Positions 36,781-45,089 of a DNA stretch of 64,000 nt are shown here, in pieces. Both the position numbers and the translations under genes were made by a program. How positions within the stretch are numbered: the stretch's first letter is position 1; every line of letters begins with the position of its first letter. Origin of the DNA: Raineyella sp044508675. Lineage in GTDB: Bacteria; Actinomycetota; Actinomycetes; Propionibacteriales; Propionibacteriaceae. The notes beneath the pieces are model-generated. The model saw only the letters and a list, made by a program, of their open reading frames with translations, was not told the origin of the DNA and searched no databases. The DNA lies in contig JBIQHF010000001.1 in NCBI GenBank assembly GCA_044508675.1, positions 186,001 through 250,000 on the forward strand, read 5' to 3'.

Positions 36781-37401
36781 ATGACCACGATGGAAGAGCG
36801 CACCAGGCGCCCAGGGGTAATGATCCAGGCGAGCGCGGACGTCGCGGCCGATGCCGACCTCGGTGACGACGTGGTGATCTGGCACCTCGCCCAGATCCGC
36901 GAGGGCGCCGTCCTGGGTGCCGGTTGCACCGTCGGCCGCGGCGCGTACGTCGGGCCGGGGGTCGAGCTGGGCCGCAACTGCAAGCTGGAGAACTACGCCC
37001 TGGTCTACGAGCCCGCACGGCTGGCCGATGGCGTGTTCATCGGCCCGGCGGCGGTGCTGACCAATGACCTGCTGCCCCGCGCAGTCAACCCGGACGGCAG
37101 CCTGAAGGGTCGGGACGACTGGACGCAGGTGGGTGTCACGCTGGAGACGGGGGCCTCCCTGGGTGCCCGGGCGGTCTGTGTCGCCCCTGTCACGATCGGC
37201 GCCTGGTCCATGGTGGCTGCCGGTGCCGTGGTGACCCGAGACGTCCGTCCGTACGCGATCGTGGTCGGCGTGCCGGCCCGCCAGATCGGCTGGGTCGGTG
37301 AGGCCGGCTTCCCGTTGGTGCCGGAGGACGAGTACTGGCGCTGTCCCTCGACCGGCCGGCTGTACCGCGAGACCGAGCAGGGCCTGGAGCCGACGACATG
37401 A
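36781..37401 (+). CDS. Left-handed beta-helix acyltransferase, WlbB/WbpD-like nucleotide-sugar N-acetyltransferase
   Basis: Hexapeptide-repeat transferase of 206 residues. Repeats run from about residue 20 to 160 (VVIWHLAQIREGAVLGAG and onward), with the family-specific ENYALVYEPARLADGVFIGP loop and the C-terminal YAIVVGVPARQIGWVGEAG. The pattern matches acetyltransferases that acetylate the 3-amino group of UDP-2-acetamido-3-amino-glucuronate. Together with the WlbA-like dehydrogenase (55521-56627) and a WlbC-like aminotransferase it would complete a UDP-diacetamido-uronic-acid pathway (inference). Opens the rightward operon; its stop overlaps the next start (ATGA). Confidence 0.85.
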   Translation: MTTMEERTRRPGVMIQASADVAADADLGDDVVIWHLAQIREGAVLGAGCTVGRGAYVGPGVELGRNCKLENYALVYEPARLADGVFIGPAAVLTNDLLPRAVNPDGSLKGRDDWTQVGVTLETGASLGARAVCVAPVTIGAWSMVAAGAVVTRDVRPYAIVVGVPARQIGWVGEAGFPLVPEDEYWRCPSTGRLYRETEQGLEPTT

Positions 37402-40400
37402 CAGCCACCACGCGCGAACTCCTGGTGCCCGAGTCGTTCTCGACGCCCGACCGGCAGGATCGGGACCGGCAGTCCTCGACCGACCGACCGGAGGCGACCG
37501 GCCACCAGGGCCCGCCCGACCACCAGGGCCCGGCGGTCCGGGAGCCGGCCGGTGGACACCCGCGGGTCGACCTGGCCGGAATCGTGGTCGACCTGATGGA
37601 CCAGTCCGCGTGCGTCGCCGCGATCATCGAGCGGGCCACCCAGCCCGCCGGCATCGACCGTGCCGACGACCTCGACCGCACCGACAGCATCGACCCCAGG
37701 GACGGCACCGGCCCCGGGGACGGTCCGGCCAAGCCGCCGCTGGCCGTGGTCTCCGCCAACCTGGACCACATCGTCCAATTCGGCGAGACCGGCCGCTGGC
37801 GCCACCTGCTCGGCGACTCCCTGCGCCCCACCAGTACCGACGCGGACGGCACCTCCCGACCGCTCGAATGGCTGACCCTGCTCGACGGGGCTCCCCTGGT
37901 CGCCCAGTCGAACCGCCTGACCGACCGGTCCTGGCCACGCCTGGCCGGCAGTGACCTGGCCGACCCGCTGCTGGACGCCGCCGAGCAGGCGGGCGTCTCG
38001 GTCGGGTTCGTGGGCGGCTCGTACGTCGTGCAGCGCCTGCTGTCCCGTCGCCTGACCAGGACCCGACCGGGGCTCGTCATCGCCGGCATGTGGTCCCCGG
38101 ACCGTGCCGAGCTCGCCGATGACGAGGCCTCCCTGCGGCTCGCCGCGGCCATCGCCGAGGCCGGGCCGCAACTGCTCATCGTCGGGCTGGGCAAGCCCCG
38201 CCAGGAGCTGTGGATCTCCCGGTACGGGCCCGCGACCGGGGCGAACGTGCTGCTCGCCTTCGGCGCGGTCGTCGACTTCCTGGCCGAAGCCATCCAACGC
38301 GCACCCCGCGTCGCCAGCGACAACGGCCTGGAATGGGCCTGGCGCCTGGCCCGCGAACCCCGCCGGCTCGCCAAGCGCTACCTCCTGGACGACCCGCCCG
38401 GGCTGCTGCAGTTGCGCCGCGCCAGCCGGCCGCTCCCCCAGACCGATCCACCGGTGGTCCCGCCCCCACCCCCAGTCCGGCCGTCCGGCACTCGTGCCGC
38501 GCCCCCGGATGGGGCGGCAGCCATCGGTGGATCGCCCACCCCCGGCCGGTTCGTCCCGCCGGGCGAACGGGCCGACGTCGCCGTGCTGGTCGTCACCTAC
38601 AACAGTGCCGACCACGTCGACGCCCTGGTCGACAGCCTCCGTCAGGAGGCCGGCCGCCTGAGGCTGCGGGTCGTGGTGGCCGACAACGCGTCGACTGATG
38701 ACACCACGGCCCTGCTGGCCCGCCACGAGGACGTCGTCGTCACCAGCACCGGCGGCAACCTGGGGTATGCCGCCGGCATCAACCTCGCCGCCCGTGCCGC
38801 GGGCGACGCCGAGGCGCTGCTGGTCCTCAATCCCGACCTGCAGGTGCAGCCCGGCGCCATCGCCGAGTTGCTGGCGGTCGTACGATCCGGCGTGGCCGAC
38901 CTGGTCGTCCCCCGGCTCGTCGACGCCGACGGGACCACCCGCCTGTCGCTGTACCGCGAACCCACCCCGGGGACCATCCTCGGGGACGCGGCATTCGGCG
39001 CGCACTGGCCGCAGCGACCGGCAGCCCTGGCCGGGACGGACATGGCACCGGAGAGCTACCAGTTCGGCCACCGGATCGACTGGGCCACCGGCGCCGCACT
39101 GATGGTGGGCGCGGCCGCCGCCCGGCTGATCGGCGACTGGGACGAGCGGTTCTTCCTGTACTCGGAGGAGACCGACTACTTCCGCCGGGCCCGCGAGCTG
39201 GGCTACGCAGCCTGGTACGAACCGAAGGCCACGATGGTGCACACCGGCTCTGGATCGGGGACCTCCCGGCAGCTGAACGCGCTGATGGCGGTCAACCGCG
39301 TACGGTACGCGCGCAAGCACCACGGCACGTCCGCCGCCGGGCTCTGGTGGGCCGGCACCCTGCTCGGCGAGTCGTTGCGGGCGTACCGGCCCGACCGTCG
39401 CGGCGTGCTGGCCACGGTCGCCGACGAGGCCCGCTGGGACGGCCTGCCCGGCCCCACCGCGGACCCCGATCCGACGCACGTCCTGGCCGACTTCCCCCGC
39501 GGGGCCGTCATCATCCCGGCCCACAACGAGTCCGCGGTGATCACCCGGACCCTGGCCTCGATCGCACCGGTCCTGCGCACCGGCCGGCTCGAGGTGATCG
39601 TCGTCTGCAACGGCTGCACCGACGACACTGCGACCCGCGCCGCCGTGCCGGGGGTGCGGGTGGTCGAGGTCGACATCCCCTCCAAGACCACCGCCCTGAA
39701 CGTGGGAGACAGCCATGCAACGCTATGGCCACGGGTGTACCTGGACGCCGACACCGAGATCACTCCGGCGACGCTGCGCGCCCTCCTCGAGAACCTGCAG
39801 GAACCGGTGCTGGCCGCGCGCCCGGCCTTCCGGTACGACATCGGACGGGCCAGCTGGCCGGTTCGCTCGTATTACCGGGCACGTCGCCGGTTGCCGAGCA
39901 CCAACGAGGCGCTCTGGGGCGCGGGGGTCTTCGGCCTGAGCCGGGAGGCGCACGAGCGGATCGGGGCGTTCCCGGAGGTGACGGCCGACGACTACTTCGT
40001 GGACCGCGCGTTCTCCGACCAGGAGAAGATGATCGTGCCTGCGCCGCCGGTCCTGGTCCGTACGCCCCAGGACGTCGGGTCCTTGCTCTCGGTGCTGCGA
40101 CGCAGCCAGCGGGGGCCGGCCGAGCAACGGAACCCTGCCGAGGGGATGGCGCTCGGAACCGCTGACGGATCGCCTCCCGGAGCAGATCGTGGCACCGCGG
40201 CTGCCACCGCCCGGGAGCTGGCCCGCTCGGTCCGCGGACCGGGCAGCCTGCTGGACGCCCTCACCTACGCCGGGCTGGCCGCCGTCCCCCGGCTCCGAAC
40301 CACCACCCGTCGATCCGGGACCGTACGGCCCGCGTGGGAACGCGACGACAGCAGCCGGGTCGACCCCCTCAGTGAAGGGGCGCAGGGCTTCAGTGAGAGG

Positions 40401-40412
40401 ACGCAGGGATGA
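37398..40412 (+). CDS. Three-module glycosyltransferase: WecG/TagA-type domain fused to two GT2 domains
   Basis: Unusual 1004-residue cytosolic protein. After a disordered N-terminus, residues about 55-345 form a WecG/TagA/CpsF (GT26) domain (SANLDHIVQF, GFVGGSYVVQRLL, GLGKPRQELW near 263). A first GT2 domain runs about 390-640 (VAVLVVTYNSADHVD, LVLNPDLQV, FLYSEETDYFRRA), resembling rhamnosyltransferases. A second GT2 spans about 700-920 (VIIPAHNESAVITRTL, YLDADTEI). There are proline-rich linkers and no transmembrane helix. It could add three successive sugars to the lipid-linked repeat unit. Just before the stop two near-identical 18-base stretches (cagtgaaggggcgcaggg-like) provide the next gene's ribosome-binding site. 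Confidence 0.85.
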   Translation: MTATTRELLVPESFSTPDRQDRDRQSSTDRPEATGHQGPPDHQGPAVREPAGGHPRVDLAGIVVDLMDQSACVAAIIERATQPAGIDRADDLDRTDSIDPRDGTGPGDGPAKPPLAVVSANLDHIVQFGETGRWRHLLGDSLRPTSTDADGTSRPLEWLTLLDGAPLVAQSNRLTDRSWPRLAGSDLADPLLDAAEQAGVSVGFVGGSYVVQRLLSRRLTRTRPGLVIAGMWSPDRAELADDEASLRLAAAIAEAGPQLLIVGLGKPRQELWISRYGPATGANVLLAFGAVVDFLAEAIQRAPRVASDNGLEWAWRLAREPRRLAKRYLLDDPPGLLQLRRASRPLPQTDPPVVPPPPPVRPSGTRAAPPDGAAAIGGSPTPGRFVPPGERADVAVLVVTYNSADHVDALVDSLRQEAGRLRLRVVVADNASTDDTTALLARHEDVVVTSTGGNLGYAAGINLAARAAGDAEALLVLNPDLQVQPGAIAELLAVVRSGVADLVVPRLVDADGTTRLSLYREPTPGTILGDAAFGAHWPQRPAALAGTDMAPESYQFGHRIDWATGAALMVGAAAARLIGDWDERFFLYSEETDYFRRARELGYAAWYEPKATMVHTGSGSGTSRQLNALMAVNRVRYARKHHGTSAAGLWWAGTLLGESLRAYRPDRRGVLATVADEARWDGLPGPTADPDPTHVLADFPRGAVIIPAHNESAVITRTLASIAPVLRTGRLEVIVVCNGCTDDTATRAAVPGVRVVEVDIPSKTTALNVGDSHATLWPRVYLDADTEITPATLRALLENLQEPVLAARPAFRYDIGRASWPVRSYYRARRRLPSTNEALWGAGVFGLSREAHERIGAFPEVTADDYFVDRAFSDQEKMIVPAPPVLVRTPQDVGSLLSVLRRSQRGPAEQRNPAEGMALGTADGSPPGADRGTAAATARELARSVRGPGSLLDALTYAGLAAVPRLRTTTRRSGTVRPAWERDDSSRVDPLSEGAQGFSERTQG

Positions 40413-41401
40413 CGACCAGCGTCGATCACGTCCTGTTGACACGCTTCAACGTGCCGACCCCCGGCCCGGAGAGCTTGATCCGTGCGCAGGAGGGATGGCT
40501 ACGCAAACGGGTGGCGCTCTTCGACCGCTTCTGCCGTCCCTCGGTCGCCTACCAGGACAACCAGGACTTCCGCTGGATCGTGTACTTCGATCCGGAGAGC
40601 CCGTCCTGGTTGCTGGAGTGGCTGCACGACCGAGCGCGAGGCGGCCTGTTCCGACCGATTCTCCGCACCCGCATCTCGGCAGACGACCTCCGCGCCGACC
40701 TTCGGGGGATCATCCCCGACCCGGCCGATGCCCTGCTGACCACCAACCTGGACAACGACGACGCGTTGGCCGCCGACACCGTGGATCGTCTCCAGCACGC
40801 CGCCTCCACCGTGCTCCGAGCCTCGCCGAGCGGGGAGGGGGCCGGGACTCGGCGAACCGCCCTGTACCTTCCCGATGGACTCATCCTCCGAGAGGACCTG
40901 GTGTACCGCCGGCATGATCCTCGCAATGCGTTCTGCTCGGTGCTGGAGGACTGGTCGGAGCCGGTCACGTGCTGGACGGATTGGCACAATCGCCTGCACC
41001 TGACCATGGACGAGCAGGTCGTCGAGTCCCCTGCCGGCTGGCTCCAGGTGATCCACGACACCAATGTCAGCAATCGCGTCCAAGGACGTCTTGCTTCGCC
41101 GAACGGCGCCCGTACGCGTTTCCCCGGGTTGCTGGACGACGTGGCGGACCCGGGGCGTACGGCCCTGGGCCTGGACATCGCCGTCGGACGACCACTGCGG
41201 GCGGCGCGCGAGACGACCCGTGGCGTGGCCAAGAAGGCGGTTCTGGCACTGGTAGGCACCGAGGGCCTGACGGCGGCGAAGCACCGCCTCGAGCAGTGGA
41301 AGCACCCCCGATGGCGGTTGCGTGCCGGTTCCTGGCCGGTCACCCGGCTCGTCACCGCACCAACCGAGCCGGTCCCTGATCCGAGGGAGCAGAGACGATG
41401 A
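40409..41401 (+). CDS. Putative rhamnosyltransferase-family protein (first copy)
   Basis: Protein of 330 residues of the Rhamno_transf-type GT-A family. Shared pattern with the gene at 44223-45089: DHVLLTRFNV at the N-terminus, RFCRPSVAYQDNQDFRWIVYFD, TTNLDNDDALAADTV (DxD-like metal motif), and GWLQVIHDTNVSNRV near residue 210. A basic C-terminal tail is longer than in the paralogue. Likely transfers rhamnose or a related sugar during repeat-unit assembly. Overlaps its neighbours on both sides by 4 bases. Confidence 0.8.
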   Translation: MTTSVDHVLLTRFNVPTPGPESLIRAQEGWLRKRVALFDRFCRPSVAYQDNQDFRWIVYFDPESPSWLLEWLHDRARGGLFRPILRTRISADDLRADLRGIIPDPADALLTTNLDNDDALAADTVDRLQHAASTVLRASPSGEGAGTRRTALYLPDGLILREDLVYRRHDPRNAFCSVLEDWSEPVTCWTDWHNRLHLTMDEQVVESPAGWLQVIHDTNVSNRVQGRLASPNGARTRFPGLLDDVADPGRTALGLDIAVGRPLRAARETTRGVAKKAVLALVGTEGLTAAKHRLEQWKHPRWRLRAGSWPVTRLVTAPTEPVPDPREQRR

Positions 41402-42189
41402 ACCTCACAGAATCGCTCCGGGTCCTCCTGAGAAGGTGGTACATCGTCCTGGCCGGCCTCCTGGTCACCTTCGCCGGTTGTCTCCTGGTCCAGCAGCTGG
41501 TCCCGCCCCGCTACACCTCGCAGGCGCAGGTCCTCCTGATGCCTCCCGAGGCGTCGGTGGGAGACAAGGGGAACCCGTTCCTCATGCTGGGCGGCATGGG
41601 GCAGGCCCTGGACGTCCTCACCCAGCTCGCGGCCGCGGCGGAGGTCACCGACCCCATCCTCGAGCGGCACCCGGGGACCGAGTACACGGTCGAGCCCGAC
41701 CGGACCACCAGCGCCCCCATCGTGCACATCGTCGTGACCGGCGGAGACCCGGGCCAGGTCTCCTCGGCGCAATCCGAGGCCGTGACCAGTGTCGAGGACA
41801 CCCTGGGGGCCATGCAGGAGGATGCCAGCCTGTCCGGCGAGCTCCAGATCAGGACGGTGGTCCTCACCACCGACCGTGAGCCGAAACTGGACACGCAGAC
41901 CCGGCTACGAACGACCCTGCTGGTGGCAGGTGTGGCAGTGGTGGGCACCATCATGGGGACGGGCGCGCTGGACGCCATCCTCCTGGCGCGCCGCCGGCGT
42001 CTTGCGCACTCAGATGACGAGGATCCTCCGGCGCCCACTCCCGAGCGGAGCGACGCCCCCCGGGAGGAGTCGGATTCGAAGGACTCGGATCTCTCGGAGG
42101 ACGCGGTAGACGCGGAGGACCGGAACAGCTCGGATGAGCCCAATGGCTCAAGGGCCCCCGTGCCACCAGTCATGAGCTCACTCCAATGA
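41398..42189 (+). CDS. Wzz-like polysaccharide chain-length/export protein A
   Basis: Protein of 263 residues: N-terminal transmembrane helix (about 15-34), an extracytoplasmic alpha/beta region with the Wzz-typical PPRYTSQAQVLLMPPE, a second helix (about 173-195) and a long acidic serine-rich cytoplasmic tail (about 200-263). No Walker motifs or tyrosine cluster, so it is not a BY-kinase. Chain-length or export control of the polymer is inferred. Coupled to a second, similar gene downstream. Confidence 0.75.
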   Translation: MNLTESLRVLLRRWYIVLAGLLVTFAGCLLVQQLVPPRYTSQAQVLLMPPEASVGDKGNPFLMLGGMGQALDVLTQLAAAAEVTDPILERHPGTEYTVEPDRTTSAPIVHIVVTGGDPGQVSSAQSEAVTSVEDTLGAMQEDASLSGELQIRTVVLTTDREPKLDTQTRLRTTLLVAGVAVVGTIMGTGALDAILLARRRRLAHSDDEDPPAPTPERSDAPREESDSKDSDLSEDAVDAEDRNSSDEPNGSRAPVPPVMSSLQ

Positions 42190-42842
42190 GTGTCGCGGAC
42201 ATCGCCCGGATCGTCGGGCGCTGGTGGTTCGTCGCGCTGGTACCGCCCCTCCTGGGGCTTGCCCTGGTCGCTTTCCTGGCAACCGGCCCGCAGTACTACA
42301 CGGCACGTACGGAGTTCGTCTTCCTCGCTCCCGACAGGGCTGCGGTCTCCGGGTTGCCGGATGACCTGGCCGGCCCGCTGATCAACTTCGCCGGGGCCGT
42401 CCAGAGCAGGTATGCCGAGGAACATGTCGTGGTCCGGGTCTCCTCCCCCACAGCCACGCTCTATGGCAACAACGTCCGTGAAGGGGCCTCCGTGATGCTC
42501 GCGTCCGCCGGCAACCAGTGGGAGTCCTCGTTCAACCGCCCGGTGCTGGTCATCCAGGTCATCGACACCACCCCCGAAGCCGTACGGGGCCGACTGGCCG
42601 CCCTGTCCTCCGACCTGGCCGTGATCACGGAGGACCTGCAGCGATCTGCGGGGGCGAATCCGGAGGACTACATCACCCTGGAGACCCCGAGCCACCGGGT
42701 CGCGTTGCATTCGTTCGGACCCACGCGGACCGAAACCCTGAAGGGCAGCGTCGCCATCCTGATGGTTGCCGGTGGCTGCGGCATCGGCCTCGCGGCCGGT
42801 ATGGAACGACTTCGTCCCCGCCGTGAAGGCAGTCGGCCATGA
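42186..42842 (+). CDS. Wzz-like polysaccharide chain-length/export protein B
   Basis: Protein of 218 residues with the same layout as its upstream neighbour: helix at about 15-33, extracytoplasmic domain starting QYYTARTEFVFLAP, and a second helix at about 187-205 followed by a short basic tail. Sequence identity to the first is low by eye, but the arrangement suggests a hetero-oligomeric pair. Overlaps both neighbours by 4 bases. Confidence 0.72.
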   Translation: MSVADIARIVGRWWFVALVPPLLGLALVAFLATGPQYYTARTEFVFLAPDRAAVSGLPDDLAGPLINFAGAVQSRYAEEHVVVRVSSPTATLYGNNVREGASVMLASAGNQWESSFNRPVLVIQVIDTTPEAVRGRLAALSSDLAVITEDLQRSAGANPEDYITLETPSHRVALHSFGPTRTETLKGSVAILMVAGGCGIGLAAGMERLRPRREGSRP

Positions 42843-44170
42843 CAGCGGTAGGCGGTACGGACAACCAGCGCCGAAGCGTACCCCTGGTGCCCCGCGGTGA
42901 CGCAGTCGACTTCCTGACGATCTACCTGGTGTTCGTGTGCGCCATTCCTTCGTTCCTGGTCATTCCCGCCCTGGGGTCCTTCGGCCGGCTCTCGACCGTC
43001 TGGGGGCTCGTCGGGCTGTTGTGGTGGCTCTTCCAGCGGCTGCAGGCCGCGGATCGCCGCCCGTCCGGCTCGCACGCGATCCGCATCGGGGTCGCGGTCT
43101 TCGGCGCGGCCGTCCTGCTCAGCTACGGCGTCAACGTCCTCCAGGGCCTTCCCCCGGATGAGACCAGCGTTGCCGATGCCGGTTTGCTCCGACTGTGCAG
43201 CTGGCTGGGCGTCGCCCTGGTGGGCCTCGACGGGATCCAAACACGGGACCAGCTGCGGACCCTCGTCCGCCGGATCGCCATCGTCGGTGTGGCCATGGCC
43301 GTCCTGGGGCTGGTGCAGTTCATGACCGGCGAGACCTGGGTGGATCGCCTGTCCCTCCCGGGGTTCCAGGTCAGCCGTGATCTCGCCTCGCTCCAGTCCC
43401 GAGCCGGGTTCCACCTCGTGGCCGGCACGGCTGCGCATCCCCTCGAGTACGCCGCGGTCCTGTCCGCGGCACTGCCGATATCGATCGCCGCCGTGCTCCC
43501 CCGGTTCACCCGCTGGCCGGTCACGAGCCTGGTCCCGCCGGCGGTCATCGGCACCGCCCTGATGCTGTCGGTGTCACGCTCCGCGCTGGTCGGGCTGGCC
43601 GTCGGGCTCCTGCTCATCGTGCCGAGCCTCACGCCCCGGGCCCGGGTGGTGGCCGGTGTCGCCGGAGTGGGCGTGGCCATGGCGGTCGCGCTCACGGTCC
43701 CCGGCATGATCGGGACCATCCGGGGACTGTTCCTCGGCGCCCTCGAGGATCCCAGCACCCAGTCCCGGTCCGATGGCCTGACACCGGCCCTGGAGATCGC
43801 CAGCCGCGACCCTTGGGTGGGGAGAGGTATCGGCACCTTCCTGCCGGGCAACCTGATCCTCGACAACCAGCTCCTGCTGACTCTCATCGAGCTCGGACTG
43901 GTCGGCAGCATCGCCCTGGCTGCGGTGGTGTTCCTCGCCATGGGAACCGGATTCCGGACCCTGATGCGCTCCGATGACCCCGAGATGCGGTCGACGGGAA
44001 CCGCGCTCGCTGCAGCGATCGGGGCCAACGTCACCCTGCTCGCCTTCTTCGATGCCTTCTCCTTCTTCATGCCCGGGGGCCTGCTGTTCCTGTGCATCGG
44101 GCTGGTCGGGGCCCTCGATGCCATGGTGGGTCAGGAGGCACCGGCCTCCCGACTGCCGGCAGTGGCCTGA
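42839..44170 (+). CDS. O-antigen polymerase/ligase-like membrane protein (Wzy/WaaL type)
   Basis: Polytopic membrane protein of 443 residues with about eleven helices. A large extracytoplasmic loop (about 290-335) ends in the Wzy_C-type stretch IASRDPWVGRGIGTFLPGN. Probably polymerises lipid-linked repeat units on the outer face of the membrane, or ligates polymer to the wall. Last gene of the rightward operon, ending 6 bases before a terminator. Confidence 0.82.
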   Translation: MTAVGGTDNQRRSVPLVPRGDAVDFLTIYLVFVCAIPSFLVIPALGSFGRLSTVWGLVGLLWWLFQRLQAADRRPSGSHAIRIGVAVFGAAVLLSYGVNVLQGLPPDETSVADAGLLRLCSWLGVALVGLDGIQTRDQLRTLVRRIAIVGVAMAVLGLVQFMTGETWVDRLSLPGFQVSRDLASLQSRAGFHLVAGTAAHPLEYAAVLSAALPISIAAVLPRFTRWPVTSLVPPAVIGTALMLSVSRSALVGLAVGLLLIVPSLTPRARVVAGVAGVGVAMAVALTVPGMIGTIRGLFLGALEDPSTQSRSDGLTPALEIASRDPWVGRGIGTFLPGNLILDNQLLLTLIELGLVGSIALAAVVFLAMGTGFRTLMRSDDPEMRSTGTALAAAIGANVTLLAFFDAFSFFMPGGLLFLCIGLVGALDAMVGQEAPASRLPAVA

Positions 44171-44176
44171 CGGGCG

Positions 44177-44198
44177 CAGGGCGTTTTTCTACGCCCTG
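44177..44198. terminator. Bidirectional terminator between the two polysaccharide arms
   Basis: CAGGGCGT / ACGCCCTG inverted repeat with a TTTTCT loop. It separates the convergent wzy-like gene and the leftward operon's last gene. Confidence 0.6.
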
Positions 44199-44232
44199 AC
44201 CACACCTATGCCCTGACCACACCTATGCCCTG
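44199..44232. repeat. Tandem 17-base duplication at the convergence point
   Basis: ACCACACCTATGCCCTG twice in a row. The second copy contains the stop codon (TAG on the minus strand) of the leftward rhamnosyltransferase-like gene, and the hairpin arm CGCCCTG resembles the unit's end, so the array probably grew from the terminator arm. Confidence 0.8.
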
Positions 44233-45089
44233 ATCACGGCGGCCAGTTCGCGAAGCCGGTGCGGTTTGCGCAGCAGTCGCGCCACGATGCGTACGCCGCT
44301 GGCGGCCATCCCGGTGACCAGCTCGCCCCAGTCGTCCTGCCGAAGCAGCTCGCCGGCGAAGTACGGGGCGACGAGCCGTGCCGGCACCCGGAGCCCGACG
44401 ATCTCGTTCAGCACATTGCCTCCATGGACGACCTGCAGCCAGAGCGGGTGGCGGGTGCGGATGTTCTGCACCGGCCCGGCCTCGTCGATCCGGTAGTGGT
44501 GCTCCACCATCACCGTGCGCAGGTCGCCCTCGTTCCGCTCGATCAGGCTCAGGAACGGGTTCTTGGTGTAGGGACGCAGGTAGTAGCGCCCCTCGGCTAA
44601 CTGCGCCCCGCTGGTCAGGTTGATGAACTGCAGGTCCTGGTCGGCGAACTGCTGCTGGATCACGCCGATGAAATCCCTCGCGACCGCGTCGTCGTTGTCC
44701 AGCCGGGTGGTGATCGTGAACGGCGCCGTCGCCCTCAGGCCCACTTCACGGGAGACCGTACGATGGTCGAAGTAGCCAGACACGTACACCGGCTCGAACA
44801 CCTCTCCGGCTGCGGCGTCGATGAGCTCCCGGAACCAGGCAGGCGTCCGGTCGTCGAAGAAGACCAGCCACCTGAACCGTCGCGAGGATTGTCCGGCGAC
44901 CGACGGCAGGCAGTACGTCAGGAACAGGTCCAGGCGCTCCCGCAGCCACGCCTCGGTCGGCTCACCGGCATGGTAGAAGCTCCGGACGTTGAACCGAGTC
45001 ACCAGGAAGTGGTCGTACGGCAGAGCACCTTGGCCCACCTGCTCCTGGTGCGATACCGCTCGCTGCGGAAGGATCGCGTCGCCGGTCAT
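44223..45089 (-). CDS. Putative rhamnosyltransferase-family protein (second copy)
   Basis: Protein of 288 residues of the same family as 40409-41401: YDHFLVTRFNVRSF near the N-terminus, LPSVAGQSSRRFRWLVFFDD, TTRLDNDDAVARDF (metal motif) and PLWLQVVHGGNVLNEIVG. Last gene of the leftward operon; its start overlaps the WsaF-like gene's stop (TGATG). The two paralogues sit at opposite ends of converging operons, suggesting separate transfer steps or an old duplication. Confidence 0.8.
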   Translation of the reverse strand: MTGDAILPQRAVSHQEQVGQGALPYDHFLVTRFNVRSFYHAGEPTEAWLRERLDLFLTYCLPSVAGQSSRRFRWLVFFDDRTPAWFRELIDAAAGEVFEPVYVSGYFDHRTVSREVGLRATAPFTITTRLDNDDAVARDFIGVIQQQFADQDLQFINLTSGAQLAEGRYYLRPYTKNPFLSLIERNEGDLRTVMVEHHYRIDEAGPVQNIRTRHPLWLQVVHGGNVLNEIVGLRVPARLVAPYFAGELLRQDDWGELVTGMAASGVRIVARLLRKPHRLRELAAVIRA

